Positions 44,689 through 52,457 of a stretch of DNA of 64,000 bases are shown in pieces. How positions within the stretch are numbered: position 1 is the first letter of the stretch; the number at the start of each line of letters is the position of its first letter. Where the stretch lies: assembly GCF_028649595.1 (NCBI RefSeq), contig NZ_JAQSLK010000003.1, forward strand, positions 1 through 64,000, in the 5' to 3' direction. Under the pieces are notes generated by a model, which saw only the letters and a program-made list of their open reading frames with translations, was not told the DNA's origin and searched no databases. This DNA is from Campylobacter magnus (GTDB taxonomy: Bacteria; Campylobacterota; Campylobacteria; Campylobacterales; Campylobacteraceae). A program made the translations under genes and the position numbers.

Positions 44689-45293
44689 TGTCTTTTAAGC
44701 ACGGCGTAGTAATAACCGGACTAATCGGCTCAGGCAAAAGCACGGTTTGTGCGCTTTTAAAAGAGCGTGGCTATGAGATAATCTGCGCTGATAGCATAGC
44801 TCATGAGATTTTAGAGCTGAATTCAAGCAGGATAGCCGAGCTTTTTGGGGCGCAGCTACTAAGTGGCGGCAAGGTGGATAGAAAAGCCCTTGGCGCAATA
44901 GTCTTTGCTAATCCTAGCGCAAAAAAGAGCTTAGAAGAGCTTTTGCATCCGCTAATACATGAGCGTATTTGCTTTTTATCTAATGAGCTTGAAAAGACTG
45001 GCAAGCTCTATTTTGTAGATATTCCGCTGTTTTTTGAAAGTGGAGGGCGGGCAAAGTATGATTTTGCTACTTCCTTGCTAGTTTATGCGCCAAAAGAACT
45101 ATGTTTAAAGCGGATATTGCGCCGAGATAAGGCTGATGAAATTAACGCAAATGCTCGCATAAACTCTCAAATGGATATAGAAAAAAAGCGAGCTTTGGCT
45201 GATTTTGTGCTAGAAAATACTAGCGACTTAGCTAGGCTAGAAAAAAGCCTAGATAATGTTTTAAAAGAGATTAAAGACTCTAAGGAATTCTAG
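44688..45293 (+). CDS. coaE: dephospho-CoA kinase
   Basis: This 201-residue enzyme finishes CoA synthesis. It has Walker A GLIGSGKSTVCALL, CADSIAHEIL and VDIPLFFESGG. The last residues are Glu-Phe-stop, coded by GGAATTCTAG of a palindrome copy, so the repeat supplies the stop codon. Confidence 0.92.
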   Translation: MSFKHGVVITGLIGSGKSTVCALLKERGYEIICADSIAHEILELNSSRIAELFGAQLLSGGKVDRKALGAIVFANPSAKKSLEELLHPLIHERICFLSNELEKTGKLYFVDIPLFFESGGRAKYDFATSLLVYAPKELCLKRILRRDKADEINANARINSQMDIEKKRALADFVLENTSDLARLEKSLDNVLKEIKDSKEF

Positions 45294-45318
45294 AATTCCC
45301 TAAACAAAAGGCAAAAAA

Positions 45319-46434
45319 GTGATTTTAGCAATAGAAAGTTCTTGTGATGATAGCTCAGTAGCGATTATGAAAGCTAGTGATTTTTCGCTCGTTCATTACG
45401 AAAAAATCAGCCAAGAAAAAGAGCACGCCAAATACGGCGGCGTAGTGCCTGAGCTAGCCGCACGCTTACACACCGCTGCCTTGCCGGCTGTGATTTTAAG
45501 GGCAAAAGAGCATTTTAAAGCTCTAAAAGCCATAGCTGTCACAAACGAACCAGGGCTTAGCGTGAGCTTGCTTCCTGGCATAGTAGCAGCAAAGGCGCTA
45601 GCCGCTGCTTTAAACCTACCGCTAATTAGCGTAAATCACCTTGTAGGGCATATTTACTCGCTGTTTTTAAATGAGCAGATAAAACTGCCCCTTGGCGTGC
45701 TACTAGTAAGCGGCGGACATACGATGATACTAGATATCAGCGAAAATGGCGTTATATCCGTGCTTGGAGCTACTAGCGATGATAGCTTTGGCGAGAGTTT
45801 TGATAAAAGTGCTAAAATGCTAGGCCTTGGCTACCCAGGTGGGCCGCAAATCCAAAATCTAGCCTTAAAAGGCGATGATAGGGCTTATGATTTTAGCCTG
45901 CCTTTAAAGGGCACAAAGCGGCTAGAATACAGCTTTTCAGGGCTGAAAAATCAAGTGCGACTAGCCTGCTTGGAGCTAGAGAATTCTAGAATTCCTAGTG
46001 AGAATTCTAAAATTCCTTACTCTGTCATCCCCCGACTTGATCGGGGGATCTCTAGCGAGAATTCTAGAATTCTTAGCGAAATTCCTAATGAGAATTCTAA
46101 AATTCCCAGCCAGCAAAAAGCAAATATCGCTGCTAGTTTTGAGCGTGTGGCTTGTCTTCACATCATCGACCGCCTAAAACTAGCATTTAGTTCGCAAAAG
46201 TGGGCGCGCTTTGGCGTAGTAGGTGGGGCTAGTGCAAATCTACGCCTAAGAAGCATGCTAGAGAATCTTTGTGCTAGTTATGACTGCGAGCTACTCTTTG
46301 CGCCTTTGGAGTATTGTAGTGACAATGCTGCGATGATAGCACGCGCAGCTGTGGCAAAGTATCATAACAAAGACTTTTGTGAAAGCCTAGAAATGCACCC
46401 CAGATCAAGCCTAGAAAACCTAAAAATCATCTAA
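45319..46434 (+). CDS. tsaD: tRNA t6A threonylcarbamoyltransferase TsaD with repeat insert
   Basis: This 371-residue protein starts at GTG (AAAAGGC upstream) and puts threonylcarbamoyl on A37 of ANN-decoding tRNAs. Metal site H107-x3-H111 (NHLVGHIYS), GGHTMI and GESFDKSAKMLGLGYPGG are present. Residues 221-265 are an extra insert beyond the usual 335-340: [24 protein letters not shown] and SENSRILSEIPN. They derive from dispersed palindromes and a GTCATCCCCCGACTT element, all in frame. Confidence 0.92.
   Translation: MILAIESSCDDSSVAIMKASDFSLVHYEKISQEKEHAKYGGVVPELAARLHTAALPAVILRAKEHFKALKAIAVTNEPGLSVSLLPGIVAAKALAAALNLPLISVNHLVGHIYSLFLNEQIKLPLGVLLVSGGHTMILDISENGVISVLGATSDDSFGESFDKSAKMLGLGYPGGPQIQNLALKGDDRAYDFSLPLKGTKRLEYSFSGLKNQVRLACLELENSRIPSENSKIPYSVIPRLDRGISSENSRILSEIPNENSKIPSQQKANIAASFERVACLHIIDRLKLAFSSQKWARFGVVGGASANLRLRSMLENLCASYDCELLFAPLEYCSDNAAMIARAAVAKYHNKDFCESLEMHPRSSLENLKII
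45979..46113 (+). repeat. repeat-derived insert inside tsaD
   Basis: Two palindrome copies, one GTCATCC...GGGGGATCTC element (about 46024-46052) and another two palindromes are read in frame. The element and palindromes are on the gene strand. Confidence 0.88.
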
Positions 46435-46446
46435 AAGGGAGAAAAA

Positions 46447-47724
46447 ATGAGTATTTTGATAAAAAACGCAACCATAATAAACGCAAACAACACACAAAAA
46501 GCAAATATCCTGATCAAAGATAACAAAATCACGCAAATCAGCTCTGCTATGAGCGATGCTGACCGTGTGATAGATGCTAGTGGCAAGCTTGTTATGCCAG
46601 GGCTTATTGATATGCATGTCCATTTCCGTGACCCAGGCCAAGAGTATAAAGAAGATATCATCACAGGCAGCCGCGCTGCAGCTGCAGGTGGCGTGACGAC
46701 TGCTTGCTGCATGGCAAATACAAAGCCAGTAAATGACAGCCCACTAATCGCAAAATACATGATCCAAAAGGCCAAAGACTGCGGTCTAATCGATCTATAT
46801 CCCATATCTGCTATCACGCAAGGCAGCAAGGGCGAGCGCCTAGTAGATATGGGCAAGATGCTAGAGGCTGGCTGCATCGCATTTAGCGATGATGGGCTAC
46901 CTGTGGTAAGCTCTGATGTGATGAGAGCTGCGCTTGAGTATAGTGCGCATCACGGCAGCTTTATCATCAATCACAGCCAAGACTGCTCACTTTGCCGCTG
47001 CGGACATATGAACGAGGGGCAAATGAGTATGAAACTAGGCATAAAAGGCATGCCACGAGAACAAGAAGAGATAATGATAAGCCGTGATTTACTACTTGCT
47101 AAGCAAACAGGCGGCCGCATACACACAGCTCACATCAGCTCTGCGTGGAGTTTAGAACTCGTTAAAATGGCTAGAGAAAAGGGCATAAACATCACTTGCG
47201 AGGTTACGCCGCACCACTTCACCTACGATGAGAGTGCACTAGAAAACTACGATACAAGCTACAAAATGAGCCCGCCACTTCGCACAAAGGCTGATGTAGA
47301 GGCGATGAAAGCAGGGCTAAAAAGCGGCGTTATAGATGTGATAGCAACCGACCATGCCCCACACAGCAAGGATGAGAAAAACAGCACCTTTGAGGATGCG
47401 CCTTTTGGTATCACAGGACTGCAGACCCTAGTGCCACTCACGCTAAATCTAGTGCGTGAGGGCGTGCTAAGCTATGAAGATATGGTGCGAGTATGCTCAA
47501 AAAGACCGGCCCAAATTCTAGGGCTTGATGATAGGGGCGAGATAGCTGTAGGCAAGCTAGCAGATATCGCAATAATCGATCCAAATATAGAATATATTTT
47601 TGATGAGAAGTTAAACTTCAGTAAAAGCATAAACTCGCCGCTTTTTGGCAAAACGCTAAAAGGCGCAAATGTCCTAAGCATAAAATCAGGTAAAATTGTC
47701 TACGAATGGGGCAAGGAATTCTAG
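46447..47724 (+). CDS. pyrC: dihydroorotase
   Basis: This 425-residue zinc amidohydrolase closes the pyrimidine ring. It has MPGLIDMHVHFRDPGQEYKED, AAAGGVTTACCMANTKPV, the catalytic TDHAPHSKDEK and HITCEVTPHHF-like ITCEVTPHHF. The class I fold is evident. The C-terminal EF-stop comes from palindrome GGAATTCTAG at 47714-47724. AAAAGGGAGAAAAA precedes the ATG. Confidence 0.94.
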   Translation: MSILIKNATIINANNTQKANILIKDNKITQISSAMSDADRVIDASGKLVMPGLIDMHVHFRDPGQEYKEDIITGSRAAAAGGVTTACCMANTKPVNDSPLIAKYMIQKAKDCGLIDLYPISAITQGSKGERLVDMGKMLEAGCIAFSDDGLPVVSSDVMRAALEYSAHHGSFIINHSQDCSLCRCGHMNEGQMSMKLGIKGMPREQEEIMISRDLLLAKQTGGRIHTAHISSAWSLELVKMAREKGINITCEVTPHHFTYDESALENYDTSYKMSPPLRTKADVEAMKAGLKSGVIDVIATDHAPHSKDEKNSTFEDAPFGITGLQTLVPLTLNLVREGVLSYEDMVRVCSKRPAQILGLDDRGEIAVGKLADIAIIDPNIEYIFDEKLNFSKSINSPLFGKTLKGANVLSIKSGKIVYEWGKEF

Positions 47725-48057
47725 AATTCCTAACTACTTGTGTCATTGTCCGACTTGCTTTTTTGTCATCCTCGGGCTTGCGTTCTGTGTCATCCTCGGG
47801 CTTGACCCGAGGATCTCAGTACTAAAGAATTCTAGAATTCCTTATAGAGATTGTCAGGTCAAGCCGGACAATGACACAAGGTTTGTCATCCTCGGGCTTG
47901 CGTTTTTGTCATCCTCGGGCTTGACCCGAGGATCTCTATAAAAATTGTCCAGCTTGACCATTCTGTGTCATCCCCCGACTTGATCGGGGGATCCCAAAAA
48001 AAGCACGCAATCCGTATAATGGCACAAGACTAAAAAACACAAAATAAAAGGCAAGAA
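47725..48057. repeat. GTCATCC element cluster
   Basis: This gap carries several copies of GTCATCCTCGGGCTTG...CGAGGATCTC and variants (GTCATTGTCCGACTTG, GTCATCCCCCGACTTG), mostly head to tail with palindromes between. Each has a hairpin-forming core. A promoter-like CGTATAAT lies near 48013, shortly before the GIY-YIG gene. Confidence 0.82.
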
Positions 48058-48348
48058 TTGAACTATTATTATGTCTACATACTCACAAACAAAACAAACT
48101 CAGTCATTTATATAGGCATAACAAATAATTTATTGCGCAGATTATACGAGCATAAAAACAAACTACTAGATGGCTTTACAAAAAAATACAATGTAAATAA
48201 GCTAGTGTATTTTGAACAAACTAGTGATATAAACGAGGCTATAAAACGAGAAAAAACACTCAAAAAGTGGAATAGAGAGTGGAAAATAGAACTAATAAAA
48301 AAGCAAAATCCAGAATTTAAAGATCTAAGCAGCGAGTGGGAATTCTAG
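48058..48348 (+). CDS. GIY-YIG nuclease-family protein
   Basis: This 96-residue protein starts at TTG with AAAAGG eight bases upstream. It has the GIY-YIG core (YYYVYILTNKTNSVIYIGIT) and conserved YEHKNKL and LKKWNREWKIELI, as in UPF0213-like small proteins of unknown role. Its EF-stop is again supplied by a palindrome. It lies between two arrays of GTCATCC elements, so it might be associated with them. Confidence 0.8.
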   Translation: MNYYYVYILTNKTNSVIYIGITNNLLRRLYEHKNKLLDGFTKKYNVNKLVYFEQTSDINEAIKREKTLKKWNREWKIELIKKQNPEFKDLSSEWEF

Positions 48349-48896
48349 AATTCCTAACTACTTGTGTCATCCTCGGGCTGTTTTTTGTCATCCCCCAGCT
48401 TGACCATTCTATGTCATCCTCGGGCTGTTTTGTGTCATCCTCGGGCTTGACCCGAGGATCTCTATAAAAATTGTTCGCCTTGCGTGTTAGTGTGTCATCC
48501 TCGGGCTTGACCCGAGGATCTCAGTACTAAGGAATTCTAGAATTCCTTATAGAGATTGTCCGGTCAAGCCGGACAATGACACAAGGTTTGTCATCCTCGG
48601 GCTGTTTTTTGTCATCCTCGGGCTTGACCATTCTATGTCATCCTCGGGCTTGACCCGAGGATCTCATCACTAAAGAATTCTAGAATTCCTTATAGAGATT
48701 GTCCGGTCAAGCCGGACAATGACACAGAATGGTCAAGCCGGACAATGACACAAGGTTTGAGATCCCCCGATCAAGTCGGGGGATGACAGAAAACGCAAGT
48801 CGGGGGATTTTTATAGAGATCCTCGGGTCAAGCCCGAGGATGACACAGCAGGGAATTCTAGATTTTAAGGGTTTTGAGCTTGCCAGCGTTATTTAC
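48349..48896. repeat. dense GTCATCC element array
   Basis: About ten copies of GTCATCCTCGGGCTTGACC-type elements and their complements (GGTCAAGCCGGACAATGACA) alternate with palindromes. Some copies appear to be composites with swapped halves, for example GTCATCC joined to AAAATTGTTCGCCTTG. No gene is present. This is the densest array in the window. Confidence 0.85.
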
Positions 48897-49445
48897 TTAG
48901 TATATTTTACCTGAACTGATTGCTACGCAGCCCAGACCAGTACCATCATTCTTCACACCTGTACAGTTTGCTGTACCGTCTTCAGGTTTACCACTGTTTG
49001 GTAGAGTTGAATCTAAGAGTTGTTTTACTGGAGTAGATGCCAAAACTGCTGTACAAAGAGGATCATTATTTCCGTTAACTGGTTTAAAAGCAAAATATGT
49101 GCCTATCTCACTATCTCGAAGAAATATTTGTAGACAGTTTTTACCACCTACTGCTAGGGATACTCTTGTACCGTCGTAAACCGCGCCTACTGTGGTATCA
49201 ATAGCATCACCATTCTCATCTTTTAGAGGCACATTTGTGATATCTCTCCATTTTGCACCAATAAGGTCTCCTTTTGCTGCATAGTAACCACTAGCGTCGC
49301 TTATTAGTGTGCGTAGGTTGGCAACAGCAGCTGAGATCTCAGCGTCCTCTCTTGTACCAGCTAGGCGAGGGATAGCTACACTAGCTAGAATTCCTAAGAT
49401 AACGATAACAAAGATTAGCTCTATCATTGTAAAGCCTTTTTTCAT
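48897..49445 (-). CDS. prepilin-like protein (paralogue 1)
   Basis: This 182-residue protein begins KKGFTMIELIFVIVILGILAS, a canonical type IV pilin/pseudopilin leader with Glu at +5. The first 55 residues match the gene at 49558 almost exactly (SVAIPRLAGTREDAEISAAVANLRTL). Its C-terminal half is different and has a few cysteines. RBS GGAGAGAAG. Role: major pilin-like or GspG-like subunit. Confidence 0.8.
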   Translation of the reverse strand: MKKGFTMIELIFVIVILGILASVAIPRLAGTREDAEISAAVANLRTLISDASGYYAAKGDLIGAKWRDITNVPLKDENGDAIDTTVGAVYDGTRVSLAVGGKNCLQIFLRDSEIGTYFAFKPVNGNNDPLCTAVLASTPVKQLLDSTLPNSGKPEDGTANCTGVKNDGTGLGCVAISSGKIY

Positions 49446-49557
49446 CTTCTCTCCTTTTTATTTAATTTAAAAAAAAAGGGAATTCTAGAATTAAGAATTC
49501 TAGAATTCCCTAGCTCTTTAAGCTAAATATTTTAGCTTATGGTGCTGGTTGTGTTGG

Positions 49558-50124
49558 TTATTGATAAACTGATGTGTTTGAGCCGATAGCCATAGCATTT
49601 GCAATACCATTAGTAGTATTATCCTTTACAACTGAATCAATATAAGCTTTTACAGGTTTTGAAGCTAGAACTTTACCGCAAACACCTTCTGTTGTTGTTA
49701 CTGTTCCAGTTTGTCCAGTACCAGCAGGTTGTTGTTTTAGAGTAAATTTAATGTGAGCTGGTGCATTGGTGGTTTTACCTACCACTGCAACACCGATGCA
49801 GTCATTAACGTTACCTACTTTTAGGTATGCAGTTGTATCAGCTTCTACTGTATTATCCATAGCAGCACCATCAGCACCCTTTTTTAGAGGCACACTTGTA
49901 ATTTCAGTCCATTTTGCGTCGTTTGTGCCCCCTGCGTCCTTAAAGTCTCCTTTTACTGCATAGTAGCTAGCAGCGTCGCTTAGTAGTGTGCGTAGGTTCG
50001 CAACAGCAGCTGAGATCTCAGCGTCCTCTCTTGTACCAGCTAGACGAGGGATAGCTACGCTAGCTAGAATTCCTAAAATTACGATCACGAAGATCAACTC
50101 AATCATTGTAAAGCCCTTTTTCAT
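49558..50124 (-). CDS. prepilin-like protein (paralogue 2)
   Basis: This 188-residue protein shares the leader and first helix with 48897, but differs after about residue 55 and is rich in Thr/Gly/Val (GKTTNAPAHIKFTLKQQPAG). It is a tandem duplicate with diverged C-terminal domain. RBS GGAGTTAGCC. It is probably secreted or surface-assembled. No pilB/gspE is in the window. Confidence 0.8.
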   Translation of the reverse strand: MKKGFTMIELIFVIVILGILASVAIPRLAGTREDAEISAAVANLRTLLSDAASYYAVKGDFKDAGGTNDAKWTEITSVPLKKGADGAAMDNTVEADTTAYLKVGNVNDCIGVAVVGKTTNAPAHIKFTLKQQPAGTGQTGTVTTTEGVCGKVLASKPVKAYIDSVVKDNTTNGIANAMAIGSNTSVYQ

Positions 50125-50255
50125 GGCTAACTCCTTTAAGATAAATTGTGGCGGAATTGTAGTGTTTTAATTATTAAACTTTGCTTAAACTAAGCTATTT
50201 TTTTGTTTTTTATTAATGTTTTATTAAAGTATTTTGTTAAGGAATTTTAGATTTT
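50125..50255. other. AT-rich region upstream of prepilin paralogue 2
   Basis: An AT-rich stretch (AAGCTATTTTTTTGTTTTTTATTAATG) with no ORF lies upstream of the leftward gene. It probably includes its promoter, though no clear TATAAT is visible. Confidence 0.4.
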
Positions 50256-50352
50256 TGCTCGCTTTAGTGGGGACAAGCCCCACTGCTCGCAAATTTTAAT
50301 AAGGGCTACGCCCTAAACCCTTAGGGGCTGCGCCCCTAAAACCCCACTAAAA
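50256..50352 (+). repeat. GC-rich triple-hairpin element, copy 2
   Basis: GCTCGCTTTAGTGGGG opens a chain of GGGGACAAGCCCC, AGGGCTACGCCCT and AGGGGCTGCGCCCCT hairpins, ending CCCACTAAAATCTAG. It is the same order as copies at 26441 (reversed) and 55305. Confidence 0.7.
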
Positions 50353-50426
50353 TCTAGAATTCTCTTGATTTATTTGCGTTTTTGACGGAATTTTAGACGG
50401 AATTCCGCAATGACGGGAATTTGGGG

Positions 50427-50516
50427 CTAGGCTGCTATTTGTCTGCCTATGTAAGCCATGTATAAACCCAAAAAGCCGATCATTACAGCAATAGCAACAA
50501 AAACAAAGTTTTCCAT
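50427..50516 (-). CDS. 29-residue single-span membrane microprotein
   Basis: The frame MENFVFVAIAVMIGFLGLYMAY ... is one hydrophobic helix with a short charged tail (GRQIAA). AAAAGGTTGTAAT precedes its ATG. It resembles CcmD- or CydX-like assembly factors in layout only. A further 19-codon hydrophobic frame (FVAMIALLAVYASILKRL) lies just upstream on the same strand. Confidence 0.45.
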   Translation of the reverse strand: MENFVFVAIAVMIGFLGLYMAYIGRQIAA

Positions 50517-50600
50517 ATTACAACCTTTTTAAAATACTAGCATAGACTGCCAAAAGTGCGATCATCGCTACAAACATAACAGAACACAACGCACCGCACT

Positions 50601-50799
50601 GAACCCTTAGGGGCTGCCGCCCCTAAAACACCGCTAAAATCTAGAATTCCTAAGCTAAAAATACCCCCGCACCCCCAAAAAAACTAGAATTCCTGCCATT
50701 AGAGATCCTCGGGTCAAGCCCGAGGATGACAAAAACGCAAGCCCGAGGATGACACATAATGGTCAAGCCCGAGGATGACACGCTGGCACACAAGGCTTT
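50601..50799. repeat. partial GC element, C-rich motif, GTCATCC copies
   Basis: This stretch holds a fragment of the GC-rich element (GAACCCTTAGGGGCTGCCGC, 50601-50640), ATACCCCCGCACCCCCA (50662-50678) and two inverted GTCATCC copies in series (about 50700-50785). No gene was found. Confidence 0.75.
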
Positions 50800-52128
50800 T
50801 TAATAAGGGTTGCCGTCGAAGCCGAAGCGCAGCTGTCCTTTTAGCATTATATGCGGATTTTGGCTAGCGCGCTTAGCAAAGAGTGGCTCTAACATAGCCA
50901 TAGTCCTATCGGTGCTACGCCCTATGTCTAGTAGCCTTGCTGCCTCATCAAAGCGGGCTTGCCACTCTTTGGTCTCGGCGGCTCTCCACTCATCGAAGGT
51001 TAGTTCTGGTTTAGATTTTTTGGCGGCTGGTTTTTTGGCTTTTAGTAGTTCTTTTAGTGCTTCTAGCCATGGAGCGATTTCTTCATCGCTTGGCATGCGA
51101 GCTGGGTCGTCATGAAGAGTGCTAGGCACATCTAGCGCTATGCCAGCACCAGCCATTGCCTCTTCTAAGCCGCCGTTTTTTGCTACGAGCGCAGGGATGC
51201 GGTTTAGCACCGCTTCGCTAGCGACTCTGCCCCAGCCCTCATGCCAAGCTTTTGGCACGCTTGGGGCTAGTAGGACTTTGGTTAGGGCGTAGATGGCTTT
51301 CATGTTTGTGGTGTTTTGCGCCATGCTGACATTATCAAACATTTCAGGCTTGTAGTTTGTGGCGCCATCGCCGTCGTGTAGGACGCTTACAGTAGAGGCA
51401 AAGTTGCCACGACTATTTACCACTAGAAATTTTTCATTTTTTAGCTCAGGGTCGTTTTTTGCTAGTAGGGCAAGCTTTGCTAGGATGGCTCCGCCTTTGC
51501 GGGGTTCTGGGTTTATCATGGTGATATACTCGTGGCTACCGCTCCCAGCGATGTAGGCGTCTTTGTCTATAAAAGCGCCTGTTGTAGCTAGGTTTAGATG
51601 GTCTCGCTGTGCGTAGAGCTGTGCGTTTGCTGCGCTATCAGTAAAAAGCAAATCACTATCCCAGAAGTTGTAGTAGGGGTGGTTGCCATTACAGATAGGA
51701 TAGGCGTGGGGGATACCTCGGCGCTTACACTCAGCGTGAACTGCCGTGCCAAAAAGCGCCATACCATAGCCCATACACACATCAGGGCGAAATATATTTA
51801 GCTGTCTGCAAAAGGCTGTATATATGCGCCACTCTTCATCGTGTGGTAGGAGCGAGAGAGAGGTCGTGCTAGTGGGGATATAAAGATAGTTAATGCCGTT
51901 TTGCTCCAGGGATATGGGTGGCTTTTTAGCAGCGTCTTGCTGGATTTCGGCTTCAAGTTTTGGGAAGGTGGATTTGGCTCCTGCGATGCTATCAAAGACA
52001 AAACCGCCGATAGCTAGAATTTCTACGCCACGCTTAGCAAGCTGTTCTAATAATGCTTTACAGTGTTTGGCTGCGCCTGAGCTAGAGTCGTGGAGATTAA
52101 ACTGGCTTATCCAAAGTAGTTTTGGCAT
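50800..52128 (-). CDS. glycosyltransferase family 4-like protein
   Basis: This 442-residue protein has the GT4-type N-terminal beginning (PKLLWISQFNLHDSSSGAAKHCKALLEQLA) and the conserved C-terminal EGWGRVASEAVLNRIPALVAK with a Lys/Gly rim. The tail after residue 370 is an unusual Lys/Glu-rich extension. It probably transfers a sugar to a surface glycan; donor and acceptor are unknown. AAAAAGGACACCAC precedes the ATG. Confidence 0.8.
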   Translation of the reverse strand: MPKLLWISQFNLHDSSSGAAKHCKALLEQLAKRGVEILAIGGFVFDSIAGAKSTFPKLEAEIQQDAAKKPPISLEQNGINYLYIPTSTTSLSLLPHDEEWRIYTAFCRQLNIFRPDVCMGYGMALFGTAVHAECKRRGIPHAYPICNGNHPYYNFWDSDLLFTDSAANAQLYAQRDHLNLATTGAFIDKDAYIAGSGSHEYITMINPEPRKGGAILAKLALLAKNDPELKNEKFLVVNSRGNFASTVSVLHDGDGATNYKPEMFDNVSMAQNTTNMKAIYALTKVLLAPSVPKAWHEGWGRVASEAVLNRIPALVAKNGGLEEAMAGAGIALDVPSTLHDDPARMPSDEEIAPWLEALKELLKAKKPAAKKSKPELTFDEWRAAETKEWQARFDEAARLLDIGRSTDRTMAMLEPLFAKRASQNPHIMLKGQLRFGFDGNPY

Positions 52129-52299
52129 GTGGTGTCCTTTTTAGAAAAAATTTTGGGGGATTATAGCAGAAATTTTGTAAGCTTCTAGAACTGCCTAAAA
52201 ATATGAAATAGTCGCCACCAAAGGCTAGGGGCTTGCGCCCCCAGTGCTTACTTGCTTATTTTTATACAGATTTTCCACCCAAAAAGGCAAAAATTCAGG
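52129..52299. other. gap before candidate sRNA
   Basis: After the glycosyltransferase start there is an AT-rich region, a short GC hairpin (AGGGGCTTGCGCCCCCAG, 52229-52246) and then the promoter at 52300. I see no gene here. Confidence 0.5.
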
Positions 52300-52305
52300 T
52301 ATAAT
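52300..52305 (+). promoter_or_regulatory. -10 box of candidate sRNA
   Basis: AAATTCAGGTATAATTTCAG contains a perfect TATAAT before a compact hairpin RNA that ends in a terminator. Confidence 0.6.
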
Positions 52306-52310
52306 TTCAG

Positions 52311-52386
52311 CGTTCGGCTACTATGTTTTTTCATAGTTAGCCTTTGGTGGTTTATTTCGGCTAGTTTTGGCTAGCCGATTTTTTAT
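52311..52386 (+). ncRNA. candidate small RNA upstream of rnc
   Basis: About 75 bases follow a TATAAT. GGCTACTATG pairs with CATAGTTAGCC across a T-loop; a short TTTGGTGGTTTATTT linker follows; and TCGGCTAG pairs with CTAGCCGA before a run of T, a classical rho-independent terminator. No long ORF is present. Alternatively this is an attenuated leader of rnc. I match it to no known RNA family. Confidence 0.5.
52355..52386 (+). terminator. terminator of the candidate sRNA
   Basis: TTCGGCTAG and CTAGCCGA with a TTTTGG loop are followed by TTTTTTATTAT. The rnc start lies about 70 bases further on. Confidence 0.7.
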
Positions 52387-52457
52387 TATATCACATTTTC
52401 TTACGAAATTTCATCACTTTTTGCTTAGTTTAAATGAATTTGTGGCAAAATGTCATT

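Noticed and set aside
45976-46161. Opposite-strand frame rich in NFRIL/NSRIL
   Set aside because: It is the reverse reading of the palindrome insert in tsaD; palindromic DNA gives similar peptides on both strands.
47696-47941. Frame coding for IPNYLCHCPTCFFVILGL-like protein
   Set aside because: It is made entirely of GTCATCC element translations and overlaps the end of pyrC; no ribosome binding site.
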